64,000 nucleotides of DNA from Gilvimarinus xylanilyticus (lineage in GTDB: Bacteria; Pseudomonadota; Gammaproteobacteria; Pseudomonadales; Cellvibrionaceae), in NCBI RefSeq assembly GCF_024195295.1, contig NZ_JAMFTH010000005.1, positions 186,001 to 250,000 of the forward strand. Reading direction: 5' to 3'. The notes under the pieces were generated by a model. The model worked only from the letters and a program-made list of their open reading frames with translations. It had not been told where the DNA came from and searched no databases. Of this stretch, positions 51,571 to 61,113 are shown one piece after another (the first letter of the stretch is position 1; the number at the start of each line of letters is the position of its first letter). A program made the position numbers and the translations under genes.

Positions 51571-53661
51571 ATGACCCAGCCAGCCAGTGAAAATCCACTG
51601 TTATCCCATGCGGTGTTGCCGCCCTTTAGCCAGATTAAGCCCGAGCATGTAGAGCCCGCCGTCAGGCAGCTGATTGACGAGGGGCGGGCGCATTTACAGC
51701 GTTTGCTGGCGGAGGTTGACGTGCCCACCTGGGACAATCTGGTGGCGCCGCTGGAGGCGGAGGACGACAAGCTGGAGCGCGCTTTCTCGCCGGTGAGCCA
51801 CTTAAACGCGGTGGCCAATAATTCCGAGCTGCGCGACGCCTACAATGCCAGCATTGCCCTGCTCACCGAGTACAGCACCGAGGTATCGCAAAATCGCGAG
51901 TTGTATCAGGCCTATCAGCGCCTGGCCGACAGCGACGAATACCAAAATTTGACCGCCACCCAGAAAAAAGTGGTGGATAACGCCCTGCGCGACTTTAAGC
52001 TGGGTGGGGTGGCGCTGGAGGGCGACGACAAGCAGCGCTATGGCGCCATCGCCCAGCGCTTGAGTGAGTTGTCCACCACCTTTAGCAACAATGTGCTGGA
52101 CGCCACCGGCGCTTGGTACAAGCACTTTGAAAACGCCGAGCCTTTGGCAGGCTTGCCCGATTCGGCTCTGGCCCAGGCGCAGCAAGCCGGCGAGCAGAAA
52201 AAGCACGACAATGGCGAGCCCCTGGGGGGCTATGTCATCACTCTGGATTTTCCGTCCTATTTGGCGGTAATGATGTACGCCGACGACCGCACCCTGCGCG
52301 AAGAAACCTATCGCGCTTTTGTCACCCGCGCGTCGGCCGAAGGGGTTAAAGCAGACGGCTCCAGCGCCGCCGAGTGGGATAACACCGGCCTAATTGCCGA
52401 AACCCTGGCACTGCGCCACGAACAAGCGCGCCTGCTGGGTTTTGATAACTACGCCGAGCGGTCGCTGGCGACCAAAATGGCGGATACACCCGAGCAGGTG
52501 TTGGACTTTTTGCGTGAGCTGGCTGACAAATCCAAACCCCAAGCCCAGGCGGACTTTGCCGAGCTTAAAGCCTATGCCGCCGAGCAGGGCTGCGCCGACA
52601 TTCAGGCGTGGGATTTGGCCTACTACAGCGAAAAGCTGCGTCAGCAAAAATACGATATCTCGCAGGAAGCGCTGCGCCCGTATTTCCCCGCCGAAAAGGT
52701 GATAGAGGGTATGTTCGAGGTGGTGGGGCGCCTGTTTGGTATTGATATTTTGCCGGTCGCCAGTTTCGACGGCTGGCACCCGGATGTGCGCTTCTACCAT
52801 ATTTACCAAGACGGCGAGCAGATCGCCAGCTTCTACCTGGACCTGTTCGCCCGCGAGCACAAGCGCGGCGGCGCCTGGATGGCCGATTGTCGGGTGCGTC
52901 GGCAAACCGAGCACGGCCTGCAGCTGCCGGTGGCCTTTTTAACCTGTAACTTCACCCCGCCGGTGGGTGATACGCCGTCGCTTTTAACGCACGACGAGGT
53001 CACGACCTTGTTCCACGAGTTTGGCCACGGTTTGCATCATATGCTGACCCAGATTGATGTCGCCTCGGTCAGCGGTATTAACGGTGTGGCCTGGGATGCG
53101 GTAGAGCTGCCCAGCCAGTTTTTGGAGAACTGGTGCTGGCAGGAAGAGGTCATCGGGCTGATCTCCTGTCACTATGAAACCGGCGAGCCTCTGCCCAAGG
53201 CGCTGCTGGATAAAATGTTGGCGGCCAAGAATTTCCAGTCGGGTATGCAGATGATGCGACAGCTGGAGTTCTCGCTGTTCGACTTGCGCCTGCACGCCGA
53301 GTACAACCCCGAGCACCCAGTGCCAGCCGCCGAGTTGATTGACCAGGTGCGCCGCGAGGTGGCGGTGATTCCCCAGCCCGCCTTTAATCGCTTTGAAAAC
53401 GGCTTTGGGCATATCTTTGCCGGGGGCTATGCCGCCGGTTACTACAGCTATAAATGGGCCGAGGTACTCTCCGCCGACGCCTTTTCGGCGTTCGAGGAAG
53501 AGGGGGTGTTTAACACCCAGACCGGCACCCGCTTTTTGCAAGAGATTCTGCAGCGCGGTGGCTCACGCGACCCTATGCATCTGTTTGTAAGCTTTCGCGG
53601 TCGCGAACCCTCCATCGAACCGCTGTTGCGCCACAGTGGATTGCTGGGGGAGGCATCGTGA
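51571..53661 (+). CDS. prlC: Oligopeptidase A (M3 family)
   Basis: PrlC is a cytosolic zinc endopeptidase that degrades signal peptides and small peptides. The 696-residue protein starts with MTQPASENPLLSHAVLPPFSQ and carries the M3 site FHEFGHGLHHML (His482, Glu483, His486), with a downstream Glu in FLENWCW. Length is normal. A GGAGGAAGA binding site precedes the ATG. Its TGA overlaps the GTG start of yheV, so the two are coupled. Confidence 0.96.
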   Translation: MTQPASENPLLSHAVLPPFSQIKPEHVEPAVRQLIDEGRAHLQRLLAEVDVPTWDNLVAPLEAEDDKLERAFSPVSHLNAVANNSELRDAYNASIALLTEYSTEVSQNRELYQAYQRLADSDEYQNLTATQKKVVDNALRDFKLGGVALEGDDKQRYGAIAQRLSELSTTFSNNVLDATGAWYKHFENAEPLAGLPDSALAQAQQAGEQKKHDNGEPLGGYVITLDFPSYLAVMMYADDRTLREETYRAFVTRASAEGVKADGSSAAEWDNTGLIAETLALRHEQARLLGFDNYAERSLATKMADTPEQVLDFLRELADKSKPQAQADFAELKAYAAEQGCADIQAWDLAYYSEKLRQQKYDISQEALRPYFPAEKVIEGMFEVVGRLFGIDILPVASFDGWHPDVRFYHIYQDGEQIASFYLDLFAREHKRGGAWMADCRVRRQTEHGLQLPVAFLTCNFTPPVGDTPSLLTHDEVTTLFHEFGHGLHHMLTQIDVASVSGINGVAWDAVELPSQFLENWCWQEEVIGLISCHYETGEPLPKALLDKMLAAKNFQSGMQMMRQLEFSLFDLRLHAEYNPEHPVPAAELIDQVRREVAVIPQPAFNRFENGFGHIFAGGYAAGYYSYKWAEVLSADAFSAFEEEGVFNTQTGTRFLQEILQRGGSRDPMHLFVSFRGREPSIEPLLRHSGLLGEAS

Positions 53662-53906
53662 GTACCTACAGCACCACACCCCGGTTTTTGGCCGGGGCCG
53701 TCTGCCCGCGCTGCGAGGCACTGGATCGGATTAAGGTTTACAGCAAAGATGATAAAGACTACCGCGAGTGCGTGGCCTGCGGCTTTTTGGACGAGCTGCA
53801 CTTTCCCGGCAATACGCGCGAGCTACCCACCCGAGTGAGCGCGCCCGAGCCGTCGGCGGGGGAGGATGTGGTGAGAATTCTGCCGGGGGATTCCGGCAAG
53901 TCTTAG
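53658..53906 (+). CDS. yheV: YheV family zinc-ribbon protein
   Basis: The 82-residue protein has a zinc ribbon with CxxC pairs at Cys16/Cys19 and Cys38/Cys41 and the YheV pattern RFLAGAVCPRCEALDRIKVY, ECVACGFLDELHF. The C-terminal 30 residues are less conserved. A GTG start overlaps the prlC stop (GTGA); the prlC-yheV pair is conserved in gammaproteobacteria. Function is unknown. Confidence 0.9.
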   Translation: MSTYSTTPRFLAGAVCPRCEALDRIKVYSKDDKDYRECVACGFLDELHFPGNTRELPTRVSAPEPSAGEDVVRILPGDSGKS

Positions 53907-53907
53907 A

Positions 53908-55752
53908 CTACGTCGGGCCGCGGGAGTGCAGCCAGTCGCTCAGCGCCGCCAGTGCCATGGGGCGGGCAAATTTATAGCCCTGCAGGTAGTCGACCCCCTG
54001 TTGGTGTAACCACTGCTGCTGGACATCGCTTTCTACTCCTTCGGCGACAATAGACATGTCCAGACCGCGCGCCAGTCCGAGAATGGAGTGGATAATAGCG
54101 CAGTCGGCACCGCTGAGTGGCAAATCGTTAATAAATGAGCGGTCTATCTTTAACTTGCGAAACGGCAGATGCTTTAGCCGCGACAGCGACGAATAGCCGG
54201 TACCAAAGTCGTCAATGGCCAGGGTGGGCCCCTGTTTAACCAGCGCCTGTAGCGAGGTTCGCAATTGGCGCGAGTCGTGCTGAATGACGTCTTCGGTCAC
54301 TTCAAACTCGAGCTGGGTGCCGGGCAGTTGATAGTACTGCAGTAATTTTTCAATATTGTCGGCCAGCGCCGGGTGCAGTACTTGTTCAGCACATAAATTG
54401 ATGGCGATGCGCGGTGGCGTCAGGCCCTCGTGCTGCAGCTGCTGTAGGTCCTGGCAGACTCGGTGCATCACGCACTGGTCGATGTCATACATTAATCCTG
54501 CCGCTTTGGCCAGGGGCAAAAACTCGCCGGGGTTGAGCAGACCGCTTTGGGGGTGGTGCCAGCGTACCAGTGCCTCTAGCGTCACCAGCTGGCCACTGCC
54601 GGCGGCGACAATGGGTTGGTAGTAAACGTCCAGGGTGTGGCGTTCGGTGGCTTCGCGTAAATCACGCTCCAGCGCAAACAGCGCCTTGGCTTGCCGCGAG
54701 ATTTGGGCGTTAAAAAATTGTGCGCAATTGGTCCCCTGTGATTTGGCCTGGTACATAGCCGCCTCGGCGTGGCGCAGTAACGCAGTGCTGTCTTTGCCGT
54801 CTTCGGGATACAGGCATAGGCCTGTTGTCAGGGTGACGTCCAGCTTGTGACGCGGCAGTGTCAGGGGCTCCAACACATGCTCGACAAAGGTGTCTATGCT
54901 TTGCGCCAGGGTGTCGTCGCCGCTGTGCGGTTTTACTACCAGGGCAAATTCATTGCCTCCCAGGCGTGCAATGGTGTCGCGGTTGTGGTGTGACAGCTGC
55001 CGCAGTTTTTCGGCCACGGTGACGATAACCGTATCGCCCACATCTGGCCCCAGCCCTTCGTTTACCTGTTTGAGCTTGTCAATGTTAATCCAGGCCAGGG
55101 CAAAGGCGTTGTCGCCGGTTTGCGGGCGCTGTTTTATCAGTTTGTCCAGGTTTGCGCGCAGCGCGCGAAAATTGCACAGCCCGGTTAAGTCATCAAAGTG
55201 GGTAACATAGTCCAGAATTTGCTGGCTTTGTTGCCAGGCTTCGTAGGTGTTAATCAGGCTGACGGTATCGGCCAGGGCGCAGGCAAAGGATACCTCGGGC
55301 AGGGTCCAGTCGCGGGGTTGGCAGCACTCTAAGCACAAAATGCCGTAAATCTGGCCGTGATCGAAAATGGGGGCATCCAGCATAGAGTGAATGCCGTGCA
55401 GGCGCAGGTAGTCTTTGGCGAAGCTGCGGGTGCGTATATCCTGGGCGGCGTCGCTGGCGTCTATCACACGTTCGCGCAGCAGGGCCGAAAAATAGTCGGG
55501 GTGGTCTTTTTGCGGGATGGTTTCGGCGCTGTGGACAAAACCCTGGCGGGTATCGAACAGGGTAATCTGCTCCAGCGCCATCTGGCCTTTGGTAAGTCGC
55601 CAGAAGCTGGCTCGGTCAACGCCCAATAGTTGGCAGCACTGGCGCGCTAGCTCGTCCAGTTTGCTTTGCCGCGAACGGTGAATAAAATCCTCGCTGTGGC
55701 TCAGCTGCATCAACTGTTTGTGCAGTTGAATAAATCGTTCGTTCTCGTGCAT
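53908..55752 (-). CDS. GAF-GGDEF-EAL protein with degenerate GGNEF
   Basis: The 614-residue cytosolic protein has a GAF sensor (about 18-165), a GGDEF domain whose signature reads GGNEF (ARLGGNEFALVV, Asp to Asn) and an EAL domain with LEALVRWHHPQSG, DDFGTGYSSLSRLKHLPFRKLKID and AEGVE. The change at the metal-binding Asp of the GGDEF site probably abolishes cyclase activity. The EAL site looks intact, so a cyclic di-GMP phosphodiesterase gated by GTP binding is the likely role. It is convergent with yheV with a 1-bp gap. Confidence 0.9.
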   Translation of the reverse strand: MHENERFIQLHKQLMQLSHSEDFIHRSRQSKLDELARQCCQLLGVDRASFWRLTKGQMALEQITLFDTRQGFVHSAETIPQKDHPDYFSALLRERVIDASDAAQDIRTRSFAKDYLRLHGIHSMLDAPIFDHGQIYGILCLECCQPRDWTLPEVSFACALADTVSLINTYEAWQQSQQILDYVTHFDDLTGLCNFRALRANLDKLIKQRPQTGDNAFALAWINIDKLKQVNEGLGPDVGDTVIVTVAEKLRQLSHHNRDTIARLGGNEFALVVKPHSGDDTLAQSIDTFVEHVLEPLTLPRHKLDVTLTTGLCLYPEDGKDSTALLRHAEAAMYQAKSQGTNCAQFFNAQISRQAKALFALERDLREATERHTLDVYYQPIVAAGSGQLVTLEALVRWHHPQSGLLNPGEFLPLAKAAGLMYDIDQCVMHRVCQDLQQLQHEGLTPPRIAINLCAEQVLHPALADNIEKLLQYYQLPGTQLEFEVTEDVIQHDSRQLRTSLQALVKQGPTLAIDDFGTGYSSLSRLKHLPFRKLKIDRSFINDLPLSGADCAIIHSILGLARGLDMSIVAEGVESDVQQQWLHQQGVDYLQGYKFARPMALAALSDWLHSRGPT

Positions 55753-55848
55753 GGGCCAGCTGTTTGTTGGGCCGTGGTTGGATGTCTGTCACTATGGCAT
55801 TGACCGCTCCGCTTGTCTAATCACACAGAGCCTGGGGGGCAGTGAAGG

Positions 55849-56565
55849 CTACCCCGGATTGAAATTTAAAAATATTGAACGGTCGGCGGCCAGACAGGGC
55901 CAGCGCGATAACTCGGACGACCAGCCGTGCTGGCGGTGCTGGGCAAAAAAGCGGTCGAAGGCTTCACCCTTAAAGGTGTACTCGGCCAACAGCAAATCGG
56001 CGGAAAACAGCACCGCCTGGTCCAGCTCGTTGGCGAAAGGCTCGCCGATCAGCTCGTGGGCGATCAGGTTGGCGCGGGTGGTGTCCATGGGCGCCAGCGG
56101 GGCGCCGCAGCGGCCGATAAAGCGGTCGTTAACTTCCTCCAGCAGGCGGTGGGCCAGATAGGCTTCATCCAGCAGCGATTCCATGGGGCTGTGGTCGCTC
56201 AAAAGCTCCGGCGGGTGCAGAAAGTAATCCACGGCAATGGTTAGTAGCGGCTCAATACCTTCTAAAATATCCGCCTCTTGGGCAATGGTGTATATGGCCT
56301 CGATAAAATCTGGCACATGCTCAATATAGCGCACCACAAAGTCCGCCAGCTGCAAAGGGGCGGTGTCCGGGGCCAAGCGAATAGCACTGTGTAGGCTAAG
56401 GCTGCGCTGGTGCAGCCTGTCGACCAGGGAGACGGTTTCCCCCTCGGTCTGGGCGGCCTCGTCGATCAAGTGGCGAATGGCATCCACTCGCGCGGCCAGT
56501 GTTGGGGTTTGGGAGGTGGCCGGAGGCACAATACCCTCTGCGTGTAATAGTTTGTGAGCCCGCAA
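55849..56565 (-). CDS. Conserved-looking helical protein of unknown function
   Basis: The 238-residue product has no signal peptide or membrane segment and appears largely alpha-helical, with acidic helical stretches (LLDEAYLAHRLLEEVNDRFIG). No domain is recognised. The start is a TTG at 56565; a GTG at codon 13 behind AGAGGG is an alternative. It lies between the GAF-GGDEF-EAL gene and the MATE gene on the same strand. The long open frame and codon use like its neighbours support it as real. Confidence 0.7.
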   Translation of the reverse strand: MRAHKLLHAEGIVPPATSQTPTLAARVDAIRHLIDEAAQTEGETVSLVDRLHQRSLSLHSAIRLAPDTAPLQLADFVVRYIEHVPDFIEAIYTIAQEADILEGIEPLLTIAVDYFLHPPELLSDHSPMESLLDEAYLAHRLLEEVNDRFIGRCGAPLAPMDTTRANLIAHELIGEPFANELDQAVLFSADLLLAEYTFKGEAFDRFFAQHRQHGWSSELSRWPCLAADRSIFLNFNPG

Positions 56566-56683
56566 TGCATACCTGCCTTGGAATAAAACGAACGGGATAG
56601 AAGTTAACTAAAAAATAATATAAAAGTGCAGCTTTGCAAGCTCGGGGGAGCAACAAAAGTGTAAAGATGTTTGCGAGAGGCCA

Positions 56684-58042
56684 CTATCCTAGCTTGCGCT
56701 GCAAATAACGCCAAAATACCCACCCCATGGCCAGGCTGCGCGCGCCGTTAAACGTGCTAAACGCCAGCCACAGGCCGGTATTGCCCAGCCCCTGAGTGAT
56801 AAACCACAGCGGAAAAAAGACCCCCAGCATGCACCCCAACATGGTGTATTGCATGGCGCGGGTTAATCCCGCCCCCAAAAAGATCCCGTCCAGCTGATAG
56901 GCCCAAATGGTCAGCAGCGGCAGAGCGATCAGCCAACCGAACTGGCGCGAGGCCTCGGCCAGTACCGGGGCGATGGCGGTAAAGGCGTCCAGCCACAGGG
57001 GTTCGCCCAGCGCAAAGATCAGGCTAATACCCAATGCTGTGGCCAGGGCCATGGAGGTGGTGGCGCCGCACACCCGGCGAAACTCCGCCCAATTGCGCTG
57101 CCCGGTGGCCTTGCCGCACAGGGCCTCGGCGGCGTGGGCAAAACCGTCCAGCGCGTGGGATGTAAGCATGAGTAGCTGCAGTAAAATGGCGTTGGCCGCG
57201 ACCACATGGGTGCCCGCCCGGGCGCCCTGGGCGGTAAAAAAAGTAAACACCCCAAGCAGGCAGGCTGTGCGCACGAAAAGGTGGCGATTAACCGTTAAAA
57301 GCGGCAAATAATCGGCAAAATGACGTAAACGGGTTAACTGATCGGTCAGTGAACGACGCCCGCTTGGCAGTTGATAAAGCTTGCGCGCCAGCAGCCACAG
57401 GCCCAGCAATAGCGCCGCGTACTCGGCGCTTACACTGGCCCAGGCGGCGCCGTCACTGTTAAGGCCCAGCCCCCAAATAAACACCATATCCAAAACGATA
57501 TTCACGCCGTTGGTGAACACCAATATCAGCAACGGTCGGCGGGTATCCTGCTGGCCGATAAACCAGCCAATTAAGGTGTAATTCAGCAGCGTGGCCGGGG
57601 CACTAAGCAGGCGAATATGGCTGTAGCTGGTGGCTAAGGGGGCAATGTCGCTGGCCGGGGCCATAAGCTCTATGGCAAAGGGCACCAGCCATTGGCCCAG
57701 AGCGATAAGCATCGTTGCCAGGCATAGGGCCAGCACCGCCGAGCGCAGCCACAATGCCAGGGCCTCGTCCTGGTTTTCGGCCCCTACTGCCCGCGACACC
57801 AGGCTGGTGGTGCCCATCCGTAAAAACCCCAGTGACCAGAACACCATAGTGATAATACTGCTGCCCACGGCCACGGCGCCCAAAAAGCGCGCCTGGGGCA
57901 AATGGCCCAAAATGGCGGTATCCACCGCGCCCAGCAAAGGCACGGATAAATTGCTCAGTAATATCGGCCACACCAGCGGCCAAATGCCGCGGTGGTAGTG
58001 GCGCCAGCGGGTGATGCCGGGTGCTGTAAGGCGTTTATTCAT
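56684..58042 (-). CDS. MATE family efflux transporter (DinF-like)
   Basis: The 452-residue membrane protein has 12 helices and the MATE motifs PILLSNLSVPLLGAVDTAILGHL and VSRAVGAENQ. It exports cationic drugs or metabolites using Na+ or H+; the substrate is unknown. The DinF subgroup call is based on the overall look of the N-terminus (no LexA box was found). It is divergent from the cox operon. Confidence 0.88.
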   Translation of the reverse strand: MNKRLTAPGITRWRHYHRGIWPLVWPILLSNLSVPLLGAVDTAILGHLPQARFLGAVAVGSSIITMVFWSLGFLRMGTTSLVSRAVGAENQDEALALWLRSAVLALCLATMLIALGQWLVPFAIELMAPASDIAPLATSYSHIRLLSAPATLLNYTLIGWFIGQQDTRRPLLILVFTNGVNIVLDMVFIWGLGLNSDGAAWASVSAEYAALLLGLWLLARKLYQLPSGRRSLTDQLTRLRHFADYLPLLTVNRHLFVRTACLLGVFTFFTAQGARAGTHVVAANAILLQLLMLTSHALDGFAHAAEALCGKATGQRNWAEFRRVCGATTSMALATALGISLIFALGEPLWLDAFTAIAPVLAEASRQFGWLIALPLLTIWAYQLDGIFLGAGLTRAMQYTMLGCMLGVFFPLWFITQGLGNTGLWLAFSTFNGARSLAMGWVFWRYLQRKLG

Positions 58043-58376
58043 TGCGCTGCTTGCGTGCTTAGTGATCGGTTTGGCGATAAATTGATTGACATTTTTGCCG
58101 CCCTATGGCCACATTATCGCCTGTAGTTGCGACGATTTGCCGCAGTTTATTTGTCGTACCCTTCCGTTTTTTTCGCCGGTACTAATAAACTCACATAGCG
58201 AATCCCACTCGTTGTAACAAAGTGGCGATAGCTTTGCGGGTAAGTTTTGGCAGTAATTCGGGCGGGCACCTTAAAGGGTGGCGGTGAATAAGCGCAACAA
58301 AATAAAAAGGGGGCCAGAAGGTATCGTGCTCTCTTAACAATAATCATAACGAAACCATTTACGGAGAAGATGGGCA
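58043..58376. other. Divergent promoter region of the MATE gene and cox operon
   Basis: This 334-bp gap holds no gene. A TTGACA hexamer near 58087 is followed by ATTAT-like text at about 20 bp, not a convincing promoter. GGAGAAGA near 58363 is the coxB ribosome-binding site. No FNR box, attenuator or repeat was found. Confidence 0.5.
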
Positions 58377-59519
58377 ATGTTGAAAGCAGCAGGTGGGCTC
58401 TGTGCCCGTGTGCTCGGTTTCGCAGTGCTGCTGATGAGCCAACTGGCTCTGGCAGACGAAACTGAGTCGTTGAAATACAACATGACCCGGGGGGTGACGC
58501 CGGTCAGTCAAGACATCCACGGTCTGCATATGCAGATGTTCTGGTGGTGTGTCGGTATTGGCGTGGTGGTGTTTGGCATCATGTTTGTCAGCATGTTTTT
58601 GCACCGCAAGTCCCGTGGCGTCAAACCGGCCAATTTTCACGAGAGTACCTGGCTCGAGTTAACCTGGACCGCTATCCCGATTTTAATCCTGGTGCTGATG
58701 GGCATCCCCGCCTCCAAATCCCTTATTAATTTGTACGATACCCGCGAATCCGAAGTCGATGTATTAATTACCGGCTATCAGTGGCGCTGGAAGTACGAAA
58801 TTCTGGGCGAGGATGTCAGCTTCTTCAGTAACCTCTCTACTCCGCGCGACGAAATTGAAGGCTTCGCCGAGAAAAACCCCAACTACCTGTTGGAAGTGGA
58901 CGAACCCCTGGTGCTTCCAGTGGGTAAAAAAATCCGCTTTATCGTCACCGCCAACGATGTGATTCACAACTGGTGGGTACCCGACTTTGGCGTTAAGCGC
59001 GACGCCATTCCCGGTTTTACCAACGACTCCTGGGCGATTATTGAAGAGCCCGGCACCTACCGCGGCCAGTGCGCTGAGCTGTGCGGTAAAGACCACGGCT
59101 TTATGCCCATTGTGGTGGAGGCCAAAACCGAGTCCGAGTACCGCGCCTGGTTGGACGAGAAAAAAGCCGCCGCCGCTGCCCTGGCCGAGTTGACCGAAAA
59201 AACCTTTACCTTCGACGAGCTCTACGCTCAGGGTGAAGAGGTCTACAACCGCTCCTGCGCCGCCTGTCACCAGGCCAATGGTGAGGGCTTACCGGGCACC
59301 TTCCCCAGCCTTCACGAAGGCATTGCGGTAGGGCCCATTCAAGATCACATTGACGTAGTGGTAAACGGCGTGCCCGGAACCGCTATGCAGGCATTTGGTG
59401 AGCAATTGTCTGAAGTCGATATCGCCGCCGTGGTTACCTACGAGCGCAACGCTTGGGGTAACAACATGGGCGATCTCGCTCAACCGCTCGATATTTATAA
59501 CCATAAACAGGGCAAATAA
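58377..59519 (+). CDS. coxB: Cytochrome c oxidase subunit II with fused cytochrome c
   Basis: The 380-residue subunit II has a signal peptide (about 1-26), two membrane helices (about 53-75 and 95-117) and a cupredoxin domain. The CuA ligands are complete: His197, Cys232, Glu234, Cys236, His240 and Met243. A C-terminal cytochrome c domain carries CAACH (294-298), with a probable axial Met near 346. It takes electrons from soluble cytochrome c. This fused form is the usual Pseudomonas-type aa3 oxidase. First gene of the cox operon. Confidence 0.97.
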   Translation: MLKAAGGLCARVLGFAVLLMSQLALADETESLKYNMTRGVTPVSQDIHGLHMQMFWWCVGIGVVVFGIMFVSMFLHRKSRGVKPANFHESTWLELTWTAIPILILVLMGIPASKSLINLYDTRESEVDVLITGYQWRWKYEILGEDVSFFSNLSTPRDEIEGFAEKNPNYLLEVDEPLVLPVGKKIRFIVTANDVIHNWWVPDFGVKRDAIPGFTNDSWAIIEEPGTYRGQCAELCGKDHGFMPIVVEAKTESEYRAWLDEKKAAAAALAELTEKTFTFDELYAQGEEVYNRSCAACHQANGEGLPGTFPSLHEGIAVGPIQDHIDVVVNGVPGTAMQAFGEQLSEVDIAAVVTYERNAWGNNMGDLAQPLDIYNHKQGK

Positions 59520-59530
59520 GGAGGTAGACA

Positions 59531-61081
59531 ATGGCTCACGGTCCCGCAAAAGGCATTACGCGCTGGTTGTATACCACCAACCACAAAGATATTGGCAGCA
59601 TGTATCTGTGGTTTAGTTTTGCCATGTTTTTTCTGGGCGGTATTTTCGCCCTGGTGATTCGCGCCGAGTTATTCCAGCCCGGCCTGCAAATCGTTGAACC
59701 CAACTTTTTTAACCAAATGACCACCATGCACGGTTTGGTGATGGTGTTCGGTGCGGTGATGCCGGCCTTTGTCGGCCTGGCAAACTGGATGATTCCCATG
59801 CAGATAGGCGCGCCCGATATGGCACTGCCGCGCATGAATAACTGGAGCTTCTGGATTCTGCCGTTTGCGTTTGCAATGCTCTCGTCCACGCTGTTTATGG
59901 ACGGTGGCGCTCCCAACTTTGGTTGGACCTTCTACGCACCGCTTTCCACCACCTACGCTCCGCCGTCGGTCACCTTCTTCATTTTTGCCATCCACATTAT
60001 GGGTGCCAGCTCGATTATGGGTGCGATTAATATCATCGCCACCATCGTCAATATGCGCGCCCCCGGCATGACCTACATGAAAATGCCGCTGTTCGTCTGG
60101 ACCTGGTTAATCACCGCTTTCTTGCTGATTGCGGTTATGCCGGTGCTGGCGGGCGTGGTCACCATGATGCTGATGGATATTCACTTTGGCACCAGCTTCT
60201 TTGACGCCGCCGGTGGCGGTGACCCGGTACTGTTCCAGCATGTGTTCTGGTTCTTCGGTCACCCCGAGGTGTACATCATGATTCTGCCGGCCTTTGGTAT
60301 TGTTTCGGCGATCATTCCCACCTTTGCGCGCAAACCGCTGTTTGGCTACGCGTCTATGGTGTACGCCACTGCCGCCATTGCCTTTTTAAGCTTTGTGGTC
60401 TGGGCGCACCATATGTTTACCGTGGGTCTGCCCATTGCCGGTGAGCTGTTCTTTATGTGGGCCACCATGCTGATCGCCGTGCCCACCGGGGTAAAAGTGT
60501 TCAACTGGGTAGCGACCATGTTCAAAGGTGCCATGACCTTTGAAACCCCCATGTTGTTCTCCATTGCCTTCGTGATTTTGTTCACCATCGGCGGTTTCTC
60601 GGGCCTGATGCTCGCCATCGCCCCGGCGGACTTCCAGTACCACGACACCTACTTTGTGGTGGCGCACTTCCACTATGTGTTGGTGCCCGGTGCGATTTTC
60701 TCCATCACCGCCGGTGTGTACTACTGGCTGCCCAAGTGGTGCGGCAATATGTACAACGAGACCATGGGCAAGCTGCACTTCTGGCTGGCGTTTATCGGCC
60801 TTAACGTGACTTTCTTCCCCATGCACTTTTCGGGCTTGGCCGGCATGCCCCGTCGTATCCCCGATTACAACATGATGTTCGCCGACTGGAATATGATTTC
60901 CTCCGTGGGCGCCTTCTTGTTCGGTGCGGCGCAGGTACTGTTTTTGTACAACGTGATCGCCACTATTATCGGCGGCAAAAAAGCCACCGACGAAGTGTGG
61001 GAAAACCCCGAAGGCTTGGAGTGGACGGTACCTTCACCGGCGCCTTACCACACCTTTGAAACGCCTCCGGAGTACAAGTAA
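59531..61081 (+). CDS. ctaD: Cytochrome c oxidase subunit I
   Basis: Subunit I holds haem a and the haem a3-CuB site. The 516-residue, 12-helix protein has FGHPEVYIMILPAFGI (D-channel Glu, CuB His and Tyr), the CuB histidine pair in WAHHMFTVG and the haem ligands in YHDTYFVVAHFHYV. The Glu in GHPEV places it in the A1 (aa3) group. It begins 11 bp after coxB. Confidence 0.98.
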   Translation: MAHGPAKGITRWLYTTNHKDIGSMYLWFSFAMFFLGGIFALVIRAELFQPGLQIVEPNFFNQMTTMHGLVMVFGAVMPAFVGLANWMIPMQIGAPDMALPRMNNWSFWILPFAFAMLSSTLFMDGGAPNFGWTFYAPLSTTYAPPSVTFFIFAIHIMGASSIMGAINIIATIVNMRAPGMTYMKMPLFVWTWLITAFLLIAVMPVLAGVVTMMLMDIHFGTSFFDAAGGGDPVLFQHVFWFFGHPEVYIMILPAFGIVSAIIPTFARKPLFGYASMVYATAAIAFLSFVVWAHHMFTVGLPIAGELFFMWATMLIAVPTGVKVFNWVATMFKGAMTFETPMLFSIAFVILFTIGGFSGLMLAIAPADFQYHDTYFVVAHFHYVLVPGAIFSITAGVYYWLPKWCGNMYNETMGKLHFWLAFIGLNVTFFPMHFSGLAGMPRRIPDYNMMFADWNMISSVGAFLFGAAQVLFLYNVIATIIGGKKATDEVWENPEGLEWTVPSPAPYHTFETPPEYK

Positions 61082-61113
61082 GCATCGGTGAGCGGGCGGT
61101 ATAGGGAGCGAAC

